From Archivesica marissinica (lineage: Eukaryota; Mollusca; Bivalvia; Venerida; Vesicomyidae), in the NCBI GenBank assembly GCA_014843695.1, contig CM026390.1, positions 55,187,294-55,251,293 of the forward strand: a stretch of DNA of 64,000 nucleotides, given 5' to 3'. Under the pieces are notes generated by a model. It ran no database searches. It saw only the letters and a program-made list of their open reading frames with translations, and was not told the DNA's origin. The position numbers and the translations under genes were made by a program. Position 1 is the stretch's first letter, and each line of letters starts with the position of its first letter. Below, one piece after another: positions 39,901 to 46,224 of the stretch.

Positions 39901-42900
39901 CGGCTATATCTGACCTAAACGAATCTGTGTCAATAGAACGAAGTTTCCTGAATGTAACAGTTTTTCGAACTGATGGTGGTTTGGCAGCAACTGCTTGAAA
40001 TGTAACAGCAAAGTGATCCTGACTAACTTTTCCAGAGTTATCTGAGAATCCAGGGTCTGATATTTCTATGTTCGACACAGTATTTCCTTTGTCGCTTGTA
40101 ATCAGTACATCTAAAGTGTGGCCACGGACATGAGTTGGCTCATTGACATATTGTTTCATTCCACATGATTGTAAGATACTTTGGAATTTTTGAGTATCAT
40201 GGTCCATTGGGACGTCTAAGTGAAAGTTTAGATCTCCAGTTAGTATGAAATGTTTGTCAAGTGTTATGAATGTTTCCAGAAAACGTGGCCATTCATTTTC
40301 GAGAAATACGCTCGTCTTTAACACATTTTCTTTTGAAGGAGGTGGTCTGTAAATAACCACAATGCGTAATGAGAACCCATTTATTGTTGCATTGCAATCT
40401 ATATGTTCAAATGTAGAATAGCTGTTATCACGGGTCGACGAAACAATTTGAATGACTATGTTTGACTTGTATATTAATGTAACACCGCCGCCACGTTTGC
40501 GACCAGAACGGGGAACGTGTTTTATTTTGTAACCGTTTTTGTACACTGCTACTTGAACAATGATACACTGCTACTTGAACAATGATATACTGCTACCTGA
40601 ACAATGATATACTGCTACTTGAACAATGATATACTGCTACCTGAACAATGATATACTGCTACTTGAACAATGATATACTGCTACTTGAACAATGATATAC
40701 TGTTACTTGAACAATGATATACTGCTACTTGAACAATGATATAATGCTACTTGAACAATGGTATAATGCTAATTGAACAATGATATAATGCTACTTGAAC
40801 AATGATACAATGCTACTTGAACAATGATATAATGCTACTTGAACAATGATATACTGCTACTTGAACAATGATATAATGCTACTTGAACAATGGTATAATG
40901 CTAATTGAACAATGATATAATGCTACTTGAACAATGATACAATGCTACTTGAACAATGATATAATGCTACTTGAACAATGATATACTGCTACTTGAACAA
41001 TGATATAATGCTACTTGAACAATGATACAATGCTACTTGAACAATGATATAATGCTACTTGAACAATGATATACTGCTACTTGAACAATGATATAATGCT
41101 ACTTGAACAATGGTATAATGCTAATTGAACAATGATATAATGCTACTTGAACAATGATACAATGCTACTTGAACAATGATATAATGCTACTTGAACAATG
41201 ATATACTGCTACTTGAACAATGATACACTGCTACTTGAACAATGATACACTGCTACTTGAACAATGATATACTGCTACTTGAACAATGATACAATGCTAC
41301 TTGAACAATGATATACTGGTACTTGAACAATGATATACTGCTACTTGAACAATGATACACTGCTACTTGAACAATGATATACTGTTACTTGAACAATGAT
41401 ATAATGCTACTTGAACAATGATACACTGCTACTTGAACAATGATATACTGCTACTTGAACACTGATACACTGCTACTTGAACATTGATATACTGCTACTT
41501 GAACACTGATACACTGCTACTTGAACATTGATATACTGCTACTTGAACAATGATATACTGCTACTTGAACAATGATATAATGCTACTTGAACAATGATAC
41601 ACTGCTACTTGAACAATGATACAATGCTACTTGAACAATGATACAATGCTACTTGAACAATGATATAATGCTATTTGAACAATGATACAATGCTACTTGA
41701 ACAATGATACACTGCTACTTGAACAATGATATACTGCTACTTGAACAATGATACAATGCTACTTGAACAATGATATACTGGTACTTGAACAATGATATAC
41801 TGCTACTTGAACAATGATACACTGCTACTTGAACAATGATATACTGTTACTTGAACAATGATATAATGCTACTTGAACAATGATACACTGCTACTTGAAC
41901 AATGATATACTGCTACTTGAACACTGATACACTGCTACTTGAACATTGATATACTGCTACTTGAACACTGATACACTGCTACTTGAACATTGATATACTG
42001 CTACTTGAACAATGATATACTGCTACTTGAACAATGATATAATGCTACTTGAACAATGATACACTGCTACTTGAACAATGATACAATGCTACTTGAACAA
42101 TGATACAATGCTACTTGAACAATGATATAATGCTATTTGAACAATGATACAATGCTACTTGAACAATGATATACTGCTACTTGAACAATGATATAATGCT
42201 ACTTGAACAATGATACACTGCTACTTGAACAATGATACAATGCTACTTGAACAATGATACAATGCTACTTGAACAATGATACACTGCTACTTGAACAATG
42301 ATACACTGCTACTTGAACAATGATATACTGCTACTTGAACAATGATACAATGCTACTTGAACAATGATACACTGCTACTTGAACAATGATATAATGCTAT
42401 TTGAACAATGATACACTGCTACTTGAACAATGATATAATGCTATTTGAACAATGATACACTGCTACTTGAACAATGATATACTGCTACTTGAACAATGAT
42501 ATACTGCTACTTGAACAATGATATAATGCTACTTGAACAATGATACACTGCTACTTGAACAATGATATAATGCTATTTGAACAATGATACACTGCTACTT
42601 GAACAATGATACACTGATAGTTGAACAATGATATACTGATACTTGAACAATGATACACTGATAGTTGAACAATGATATAATGCTATTTGAACAATGATAC
42701 ACTGCTACTTGAACAATGATACACTGATAGTTGAACAATGATACAATGCTACTTGAACAATGATACACTGCTACTTGAACAATGATATACTGCTACTTGA
42801 ACAATGATACACTGCTACTTGAACAATGATACACTGCTACTTGAACAATGATATACTGCTACTTGAACAATGATACACTGCTACTTGAACAATGATACAC

Positions 42901-43955
42901 TGCTACTTGAACAATGATACACTGCTACTTGAACAATGATACACTGCTACTTGAACAATGATACACTGCTACTTGAACAATGATACACTGATAGTTGAAC
43001 AATGATATACTGCTACTTGAACAATGATACACTGGGGTGGGGTGTGGGGGGGGGGCTCTCCTTGTGACACAATGGGTGGGGAGTATCTCTACCTGTTTCA
43101 TCTATGCTATCAATATCGACGTCGTCTTCATCGTCAGATAGCAGCAGGTTGTCCATCCCCAAATCACAGGTGATATCTCTAGTTCCATCATCAGTTCTGA
43201 GTAGTTCATCTTCATCAATATCGCTAGTTTCGGTTTCATCAGGAAGAGATCGTTTCTGACCTTCAATATTACAGTATAAGTAATATTATACCACACCCAT
43301 ATGGGTGTTAAATTTCTTCGTTTTGAGTATCAATTATTACTATGCCCAATGTTAATTAGTTTTTTTGGAACTTAACTGTAATTAACATTTCTGTTACCTG
43401 AATTTTCAAGGTCGGCCGATAATAGGTACTTTTTTCGACACGTTGAAATCAAAAGTATTTATTTTGAACATTTGTTATGCAATCTCAGTTTAGACAATTG
43501 CATTAAATGCAGAAGTGATCATTTTACTTAATACTATTATTCCACTTGCCGTAAAAGAGACTGACGAGAAGACATTCGCCGAAAAGCCTTAGACGGCCGA
43601 TTACCGGTACGCCAATGGTACTTAGTTAATATTCAATGAACAATATGTATTTATGTATGTATGTTCCATTAATGTCAAACCCCTCTCGGGAACCTAGACA
43701 TTTTTCCTGGGCAGGCTTAGCCGACCTAAGCGATTAATCAGTACTAAGCAATGTGTGTGAGGTGCCTTACTACATACGTGGCCTTTCCGAGTATCGAACC
43801 CGGAACCGTTCGATTCGAAATCCGACGCTCTACCACTGGACCACGGACGCCACACAATAGACATACAATTCAATAAAATCTTACAACTAACAAATAATTT
43901 AATAAATATAGAGAATCTACCAACTTAATAAAGATCACTTACCAACCGCAGCCAT
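27769..43955 (-). CDS. RIG-I-like receptor (LGP2/MDA5/RIG-I family) helicase, 5' six exons, CARD-less
   Basis: Six minus-strand exons (13, 168, 165, 83, 255 and 163 bp) join in phase and encode about 282 residues. Residues 1-60 are short and acidic. Residue 74 onward has a Q-motif (YQEEL), Walker A ATGAGKT at 93-99, motif Ia ([13 protein letters not shown]) near 118-130, motif Ib ILTP near 170-173, the RLR-type DECH box with following HT at 197-202, and the motif III-like [12 protein letters not shown] spanning 226-237. RLRs are cytosolic ATP-dependent dsRNA sensors of antiviral innate immunity; DECHHT and LPQ-xxGLTA are typical of that family. Dicer and FANCM-type helicases are less likely. 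Only about 70 residues precede the Q-motif, too few for the paired CARDs of RIG-I or MDA5, so an LGP2-like or adaptor-free role is inferred. The C-terminal helicase lobe and RNA-binding regulatory domain lie outside the window or are missing. Confidence 0.88.
28122..28372. repeat. 50-bp degenerate tandem repeat in intron 5
   Basis: AATTAAACACTG-type units recur at 28126, 28176 and 28226, then more degenerately near 28275 and 28325. They carry a CCACGACCACGCCAAGTAGG segment in the first two copies. It abuts the left end of the inverted-repeat element. Confidence 0.8.
28374..29108. mobile_element. Inverted-repeat transposon (copy D1) with amplified terminal repeat
   Basis: The left end carries CTAGAGGACATAG followed by AAAATGCACAC; the right end carries the reverse complement. 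The core (28405-28565) is shared at high identity with a second copy at 33171-34146, which shows it is dispersed. No transposase is visible, so it is non-autonomous. The right terminal repeat has been multiplied into a 36-bp array. ATC flanks both ends of both copies and may be a short target duplication or part of the element. It sits in RLR intron 5. Confidence 0.82.
28566..29108. repeat. 36-bp minisatellite derived from the transposon's terminal repeat
   Basis: About 15 units of 36 bp containing GTGCGTTTTCTATGTCCTCT and ending in AGTATATAAT or AGTATATACT. Each unit contains the whole of the roughly 30-bp terminal inverted repeat. The period is 12 codons, which explains long open frames on both strands here; these are not genes. 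Confidence 0.95.
29124..29378 (-). CDS. RLR exon 5 (motif Ib and DECH box)
   Basis: 255 bp (85 codons), phase 0 at both ends. The acceptor TTTACATTCCAG is chosen over the upstream TTATTTTCAG because it restores phase with exon 4. It encodes [25 protein letters not shown] (motif Ib), [19 protein letters not shown] (motif II) and ends KKPLPQ before donor CAG/GTAGGA. The DECHHT signature is shared by RIG-I, MDA5 and LGP2. The donor sits about 15 bp from the inverted-repeat element in intron 5. Confidence 0.93.
29379..30006. other. Intron 4 sequence, no feature recognised
   Basis: About 630 bp of AT-rich unique sequence between RLR exon 5 and a TTAA element. I see no exon, RNA gene or repeat family in it. 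Confidence 0.5.
30011..30536. mobile_element. TTAA-flanked MITE (element A)
   Basis: A 526-bp segment bounded by TTAA at 30007-30010 and 30537-30540. Ends: AGCGACAGACACTACATC on the left; reverse complement of the right end AGCGACATTACATC. TTAA target duplications are the hallmark of piggyBac-type transposition. No open frame of useful length is present. Confidence 0.7.
30541..30775. mobile_element. TTAA-flanked MITE, piggyBac-like (element B)
   Basis: 235 bp between TTAA at 30537-30540 and 30776-30779. Ends are CTCTTTCAACACCA and, reversed, CCCTTTCAACACCA: a near-perfect inverted repeat with the CCCTTT-type start common in piggyBac elements. It contains a large internal palindrome (30671-30743). 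It shares its left TTAA with element A. Confidence 0.85.
30671..30743. repeat. Internal palindrome of element B
   Basis: Arms of about 36 bases around a one-base centre (GGCTCGT-C-ACGAGCC), with about five mismatches. The outer ends are CTTGCAAAAAGTG and the complement of CACTTTTTGTAAG. It would form a long hairpin in single-stranded DNA or RNA. Confidence 0.9.
31059..31141 (-). CDS. RLR exon 4 (motif Ia)
   Basis: 83 bp, acceptor TTGTTTGAAG, donor CAG/GTAGGT; enters in phase 1 and leaves in phase 0. It encodes [20 protein letters not shown] and then KKLLPEYQ, matching the RLR motif Ia region (a hydrophobic strand followed by a valine/asparagine/glutamine pattern). This short exon was found by searching the intron for the missing segment between motifs I and Ib, and the phases fit exactly. 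Confidence 0.88.
31142..31516. other. Intron 3 sequence, no feature recognised
   Basis: About 375 bp between RLR exon 4 and a reverse-oriented SINE. No exon or repeat was recognised. Confidence 0.5.
31517..31785 (-). mobile_element. SINE, minus orientation (shared body, degenerate head)
   Basis: On the minus strand it reads GTCTGAC, ACCGAGGTTTTGTGTCGG, GTGCACGTACAAGAACCAG, a CTTCAGGAGG motif, then a GATAAATAAACGTAAAACAC tail with a short CA run. The same body is in the copies at 44775 and 45752. The tRNA-like head is barely recognisable, so this copy is older or truncated. Confidence 0.8.
31786..32680. other. Intron 3 sequence, no feature recognised
   Basis: About 900 bp of AT-rich sequence. 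A 73-codon and a 77-codon open frame occur here, but neither has recognisable motifs or a plausible splice context, so they are not called. Confidence 0.5.
32681..32820. repeat. Exact 70-bp tandem duplication
   Basis: Two identical 70-bp copies, 32681-32750 and 32751-32820, each beginning ATGCTATAGATACACGTGCA. Identity is complete as read. Confidence 0.95.
32837..32962. repeat. Imperfect 70-bp direct duplication
   Basis: TGTTGTATCAGAGTTTTATT and ATTGACGTTCCAAAGAG occur twice about 70 bp apart, with a few substitutions and one inserted T. It directly follows the exact 70-bp duplication but is unrelated in sequence. Confidence 0.85.
33259..33889. mobile_element. TTAA-type MITE (element C) nested in D2
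   Basis: 631 bp with inverted ends AGCAGC..TATATCGTA..AAA; preceded by TTAA (33255-33258) and followed by TTAA (33890-33893), allowing one extra T. Comparison with D1 gives the empty site, so the insertion is directly demonstrated. Inside are two 30-bp direct repeats (GCACTTGTTTACA..GCATCGTCC, near 33436-33495). No transposase is visible. Confidence 0.75.
33999..34146. repeat. Short 36-bp array at the right end of D2
   Basis: About four units of the same GTGCGTTTTCTATGTCCTCT repeat as at 28566-29108, with slightly more divergence (GTGTGTTTTC, GTGCATTTTC). Confidence 0.93.
34157..34371. mobile_element. Foldback MITE (element E)
   Basis: About 215 bp with long imperfect inverted arms of roughly 50 bp. 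The left arm has TATAAAACA, ATCTCAAACTCAA and GATTGGTTGA; the right arm reversed has TATAAAACA, ATCACAAACTCAA and GATTGGTTGA. It lies 10 bp beyond the right end of D2. Ends and target duplication are not clear. Confidence 0.7.
34575..34739 (-). CDS. RLR exon 3 (Q-motif and Walker A, motif I)
   Basis: 165 bp, acceptor TTATATTATGCAG, donor ACAG/GTTAAT, phase 1 at both ends. The translation contains [13 protein letters not shown], then [20 protein letters not shown]. The GKT lysine and threonine are the ATP phosphate-binding residues of superfamily 2 helicases. G+C is clearly higher than in the surrounding intron sequence. Confidence 0.92.
34740..35304. other. Intron 2 sequence with a degraded dispersed repeat
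   Basis: A segment near 34888-34925 reads GTGGAGGAAACCAGAGTACC followed by CGATGAAAACC, a motif I associate with dispersed invertebrate repeats (recollection, not checked). A 125-codon open frame covering it on the plus strand lacks a recognisable domain and is not called as a gene. Confidence 0.4.
35305..35464 (+). mobile_element. SINE-like element (tRNA-like head with a different body)
   Basis: A head with A-box-like GCAGTGGATGCGCG and B-box-like GAGTTCGAGCCC, almost identical to the head at 44775. The body (GCCCTTAGGCAAGGCATTTA then CACGTTGCCTC) differs from that of the other SINEs in the window. It runs straight into the 18-bp array. Confidence 0.75.
35465..36729. repeat. 18-bp minisatellite (AGGGTGAATACTGTTGCC)
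   Basis: About 70 tandem units of 18 bp with variants GTTGTC, ATTGGC and TTTGC in the last six bases. The period is six codons, so frames of over 400 codons stay open on both strands with hexapeptide periodicity; these are not called as genes. It lies in RLR intron 2. Confidence 0.97.
36730..37234. repeat. 22-bp minisatellite, left segment (GCTACTTGAACAATGATAC)
   Basis: About 23 units of 22 bp, core GCTACTTGAACAATGATAC plus ACT, AAT or TACT variants. It is the left part of an array interrupted by a LINE; the same unit resumes at 40542. Confidence 0.97.
37235..40541 (-). mobile_element. CR1/L2-like non-LTR retrotransposon, 5'-truncated, inserted in the 22-bp array
   Basis: Minus-strand element with an intact long ORF, a roughly 540-bp 3'UTR and a short (TAA)n-type tail at 37235-37246. 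The array unit is broken exactly here: GATAC at 37230-37234 on the left and TACACTG at 40542 on the right, leaving TAC as a possible 3-bp target duplication. Very short or absent target duplications and microsatellite-like tails are typical of the CR1 group. It lies in sense orientation within RLR intron 2. Confidence 0.88.
37262..37300. repeat. Hairpin near the LINE 3' end
   Basis: Perfect 9-bp arms, AGCGCCCTT at 37262-37270 and AAGGGCGCT at 37292-37300, close to the 3' tail of the retrotransposon. In this class, 3' stem-loops are often where reverse transcriptase engages its own RNA; that role is inferred here. Confidence 0.75.
37775..40546 (-). CDS. LINE ORF2: endonuclease (partial) and reverse transcriptase, 923 codons
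   Basis: The open frame has no internal stop. Residues 1-185 are the C-terminal part of an APE-type endonuclease (GDLNFHL near 104-110, SQDHF near 176-180); its N-terminal part is missing and no ATG starts the frame, as expected for a 5'-truncated insertion. The reverse transcriptase spans about 420-700: DPIPTWLLK at 420, YRPVSNLPF at 477, [12 protein letters not shown] at 548, PQGSVLGP at 607 and the catalytic YADD at 638-641. The C-terminal region ([41 protein letters not shown]) is characteristic of CR1/L2/jockey-group elements in aquatic animals. Enzymatic motifs look intact, so insertion is probably recent. Clade placement is by memory of the family, not by alignment. Confidence 0.93.
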   Translation of the reverse strand: MYKNGYKIKHVPRSGRKRGGGVTLIYKSNIVIQIVSSTRDNSYSTFEHIDCNATINGFSLRIVVIYRPPPSKENVLKTSVFLENEWPRFLETFITLDKHFILTGDLNFHLDVPMDHDTQKFQSILQSCGMKQYVNEPTHVRGHTLDVLITSDKGNTVSNIEISDPGFSDNSGKVSQDHFAVTFQAVAAKPPSVRKTVTFRKLRSIDTDSFRSDIAGSKIPCETMQCTDVEELVNTYTSELSSLIEKHAPERTKTITLRPTCPWYTEELQNEKHLKRNLERKWNKSKLTIDHEIYRKQCAVVNKMLKQARISYYSDKVSSCSSDQKGLHKITKHSLEGPDEIALPSGKCSEELAQDFSDFFINKINGIRNEINSVTIPGTCPVISETGRLSGNKLVEFAPASIEEVNKLITKSASKSCELDPIPTWLLKSCLPELLPIITKIINLSLETASVPASFKQSRIRPLLKKPSLDQNTLNNYRPVSNLPFVSKVLEKVVGSRIEEHLKTNNLHEAHQSAYRKCHSTETALMKVQNDILLSLDQNNVTVLVLLDLSAAFDTIDHTTLLQRLEHDFGITAKPLQWISSYFEDRHQTVCINGKLSKPVLMNYSVPQGSVLGPKFYTMYTKPVGAICRKHGLQNHFYADDSQLYLSFKPTYQVSQSETIQRVEQCLEDITSWMNSNMLKLNAEKTEVIVFSSKHNSRQIGDISVTVGGSKIKPSECVRNLGALFDSRMDMEAHINSTSRSCYTQLRKIGHIRQYLPKDATKYIVSSLVTSRLDYCNALLYGVPQTKVNRLQNVQNTAARIISRTSRYDHITPVLKDLHWLPIQYRIKYKIQTHTYKALHEQSPVYIRNLLNIYTPRRTLRSQNDSSTLEVPKSRNVSLGDRSFAVAAPRLWNSLPSGIRDAPSLYLFKRSLKTHYFIEIHGT
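40542..43033. repeat. 22-bp minisatellite, right segment
   Basis: About 113 units of the same 22-bp repeat as at 36730. Variant units recur at fixed offsets: ACTGGTAC at 41311 and 41773 (462 bp, 21 units), and GGTATAATGCTAATT at 40760, 40892 and 41112 (132 and 220 bp). The array ends in a G-rich run 60 bp from the exon 2 donor. Confidence 0.97.
43034..43080 (+). other. G-rich stretch, possible G-quadruplex
   Basis: Runs of four, four, ten and then three and four G within 47 bp on the plus strand, so the nascent RLR transcript would carry the C-rich complement just downstream of the exon 2 splice donor. Structure formation is inferred. Confidence 0.6.
43093..43260 (-). CDS. RLR exon 2 (acidic N-terminal segment)
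   Basis: 168 bp, from acceptor ATTGAAG to donor CAG/GTAGAG, phase 1 at both ends. It encodes a basic KRS start followed by an Asp/Glu-rich stretch: 22 of about 55 residues are acidic, including [14 protein letters not shown]. No CARD-like or other known fold is visible. Acidic tracts of this kind are usually disordered. Assignment to this gene rests on phase continuity with exons 1 and 3 and the absence of stops. Confidence 0.75.
43261..43642. other. Intron 1 sequence, no feature recognised
   Basis: About 380 bp of AT-rich sequence. No exon or repeat was recognised. Confidence 0.45.
43643..43856 (-). mobile_element. tRNA-derived SINE, minus orientation, in RLR intron 1
   Basis: On the minus strand it has a tRNA-like head (GGTCCAGTGGTAGAGCG A-box region, GGGTTCGATAC B-box region), then a roughly 130-bp body and a (CATA)n tail at 43646-43663. 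The acceptor-stem halves do not pair, so it is not a functional tRNA gene. Head and body differ from the other SINEs in the window. Confidence 0.75.
43943..43955 (-). CDS. RLR exon 1 (start codon exon, MAAV)
   Basis: A 13-bp coding part: ATG in a good context (GAAAATGG) encodes M-A-A-V plus one base of a Gly codon, followed by the strong donor GTAAGTG. The phase (1) matches the exon 2 acceptor. In-frame upstream sequence has no other ATG and meets a TGA at 44040-44042, so the start is closed unless an upstream intron splices into this leader. The 5'UTR extends to higher coordinates; its start was not identified. Confidence 0.65.
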
Positions 43956-44465
43956 TTTCAAAACAAATTTGTTGTCACAACAAAAATAAATAACTAAACA
44001 TTTGTTTTTTGAAAATAGGCCTACTTTCGATTTCTGGTTTCATAGAAACATGGTATAATCTATTTATAGATATGAAACTTGAATTCAATTTTCTAAAAAT
44101 GTTCAATAATTTAATATCGAAGTTAGACCTAGTTTTTGATTTTGCTATCAGACACGTATAATCGATCTTCATTCATTAGGCTACCTATTTTATTTCTTAA
44201 AGCCCCTGTCCCATCGAGATACGGCAGGGAACGGTTGATCACGGTTGATCGCACTAGAACGCGCTCTACCGTATGTCAAACGGATAGAAAAATGGTGTTT
44301 TGGTAAGATTATTGTACAGTCGTTTTGTAAAAATATATACCACGGACGTACCGGTAATCGGACACCATGGTTTGAATGTGAATAACTTCTGATCATTCGT
44401 GTATTTAAAATGCTTGAGTAAACTCGGATTGCTTTACATATTTTAAAATACAATCACAATTTCAC
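43956..44465. other. Upstream region of the RLR gene
   Basis: This should hold the 5'UTR and perhaps the promoter of the RLR gene (minus strand). I cannot identify a TATA box or binding sites with confidence. At 44193 a TTAA followed by AGCCCCTGTCCCA resembles one end of a TTAA element, but no matching opposite end was found. Confidence 0.4.
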
Positions 44466-44542
44466 TCACATGTGAGGATCGAACCTGGGTTGCATTGGTG
44501 AGAAGTGAACTCGCTAACCACTGCGCCAATCGGACAACCGGA
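44466..44542 (-). mobile_element. tRNA-like SINE head, minus orientation
   Basis: The minus strand reads TTGGCGCAGTGGTTAGCGAG (A-box-like) and CAGGTTCGATCCTC (B-box-like), spaced as in a tRNA. There is no clear acceptor stem and no recognised body, so it is a tRNA-derived fragment rather than a gene. An AT dinucleotide run (about 44549-44571) lies just beyond it. Confidence 0.65.
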
Positions 44543-44774
44543 CACAAATATTATATATATATATTATATACACCGTAAGTCTGGTTTAATGTGAAATTGT
44601 AGAAGGCGTATATAACATCAATAACATTCCGAAATCGTTTAAAAGTTCTGCTCCCTTGGCTCCATACATTCAGAATATTATAACAAAATGATAGCTGCAC
44701 TGAACCTAGACTTGGTATCTGATCATCATCTGCAAATATGGTAGGTGGGCTACTAAACATAATAAATGTATTGA

Positions 44775-45083
44775 AGTCGTGATAGATCCGTGGATGCGCG
44801 TTCGTTTCAGGTGCGAAAGGTCCGGAGTTCGAGCCCAGCTGGAGCCGTTACGATCCCCCGTCTGACCCTAATAAAATTAACAGTCTTTCAGATGTGACTT
44901 TAAACCGAGGTCTCGTGTCGGTACTGTACACTGTGCACGTAAAAGAACCAGATGAGACTATGGAATGGGTCTCTGTCTGTATCATTGCACTATCCTCCAA
45001 CAATCTAAAATGACTAATCTCTTCAGGAGGTATCGCTCACATGGGCAACCGTATAGTGGCGATAAATAAACGTAAAACACACA
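44775..45083 (+). mobile_element. SINE, full-length-looking copy
   Basis: Head with GTGGATGCGCGTTCG and GAGTTCGAGCCC, then a body beginning CCCCCGTCTGAC, with AAACCGAGGTCTCGTGTCGG, GTAAAAGAACCAGATGAGAC, CTAAAATGACTAATCTCTTC, and a GATAAATAAACGTAAAACAC tail. The body matches the copies at 31517 (inverted) and 45752; the head matches that at 35305. Confidence 0.85.
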
Positions 45084-45751
45084 TGAAATGCTCAGTTTCT
45101 GTTTCTGTCAACTATTTGGAAACAATGCATACTCTGAAATTACAGATTTTATCTGGTTTGTTAAACACAGCTGTGTGATTTTTGAAATTAAACATTTTAA
45201 TACTTAATGCTCAATCTTTTTGCATATACAAGGTCAGGGATGATGCATATTCCACATGTGAATGAGATATTGCAATTAATCACTGATATATAAGATATTC
45301 CCTGGTTATACATACTTCTCAGCATCATATATATACTACATGTGAAAAACGAATCTATAATATTGTACATTGATATTAATTTAAAATAAGCAACTTTTTA
45401 CTTGTTTGACCGTATTAACTGGGTGTTAAAAATAAATTAATTAAGCTTAATTACTGATATGGGTCATAGCATATAAATGTCATCAGTTAATTAATTAAAA
45501 CTGTCTAAATTTACTTAATTTACTTTGCAAATTTGATAAGAATTTACACAATTAAAATCATTTGTATTTGTTAAAGATTTCTCTGTAAATCCAGAATATC
45601 CCCTGGAATGATGTGTATTTGCTATAAGCATATTATTTGTTTTATGCAATACGTGTATTTCTGTTGTTATATATCAATTTGATCAGTTAATATCATATCC
45701 TAAAAGCATCCCACTTATGCTGCAAATTAACTTGATAAGATCCAGACTGAT
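45084..45751. other. AT-rich spacer, no feature recognised
   Basis: About 670 bp of AT-rich sequence with many TTAATTAA-like words. No gene, exon or repeat family was recognised. Confidence 0.5.
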
Positions 45752-46034
45752 CAGCAGTTCTGTGGTATAAACGTTGGACTGCGAATCCAGGGATCGCAGC
45801 TTCGATCCCCCGTCTGACAATAATACTATCAACTGTCTTTTAATACGGGACTTTAAACCGAGGTCTCGTGTCGGTGTTTTTACACCGTGCACGTAAAAGA
45901 ACCAGATGAGACTCCAGAATGTGTATCCTTGCACTAACCTCCAAACTCTAAAATGACTTATCTCTTCAGGAGGGGTTGCCCATGTGGGCAACCGGTAGAT
46001 GCAATAAATAAACGTAAAACACACACCACCACCA

Positions 46035-46066
<32 letters not shown>

Positions 46067-46070
46067 CACA
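45752..46070 (+). mobile_element. SINE with a different tRNA-like head and a (CACG)n tail
   Basis: The head TGGTATAAACGTTGGACTGC has a pairable anticodon stem (TTGGA/TCCAG) around CTGCGAA, and a B-box-like CTTCGATCCCCC. From CCCCCGTCTGAC on, the body is the same as at 44775. The tail runs through CGTAAAACACACACC into a CGCA/CACG microsatellite at 46035-46070. Confidence 0.82.
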
Positions 46071-46224
46071 ACTTGATAATATGTATGCGCTATATTTCAC
46101 TAGATATGTTTTCTATTGCAATATTGTTAAATAATGGTGTCCTTTTTCGGGAAAATACAATGTTGAACATTTCTATTGTTATATTGCAGCTATGTCTATG
46201 AACATTGTATACTGCCGAATAACT

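Noticed and set aside
43102..43296. A 64-codon frame starting [13 protein letters not shown] on the minus strand
   Set aside because: It is the wrong frame across RLR exon 2. The frame that joins exons 1 and 3 in phase is the acidic one.
43786..43856. Functional tRNA gene on the minus strand
   Set aside because: The head is tRNA-like with a plausible loop, but the 5' GCGTCCG and 3' AAAGGCC ends do not pair and a SINE body with a CATA tail follows.
44551..44760. A 69-codon minus-strand frame with a DDDQIPSL segment as a possible upstream RLR exon
   Set aside because: There is a plausible acceptor-like TATTTGCAG, but the translation has no CARD-like pattern, and exon 1 already supplies a start with an upstream stop.
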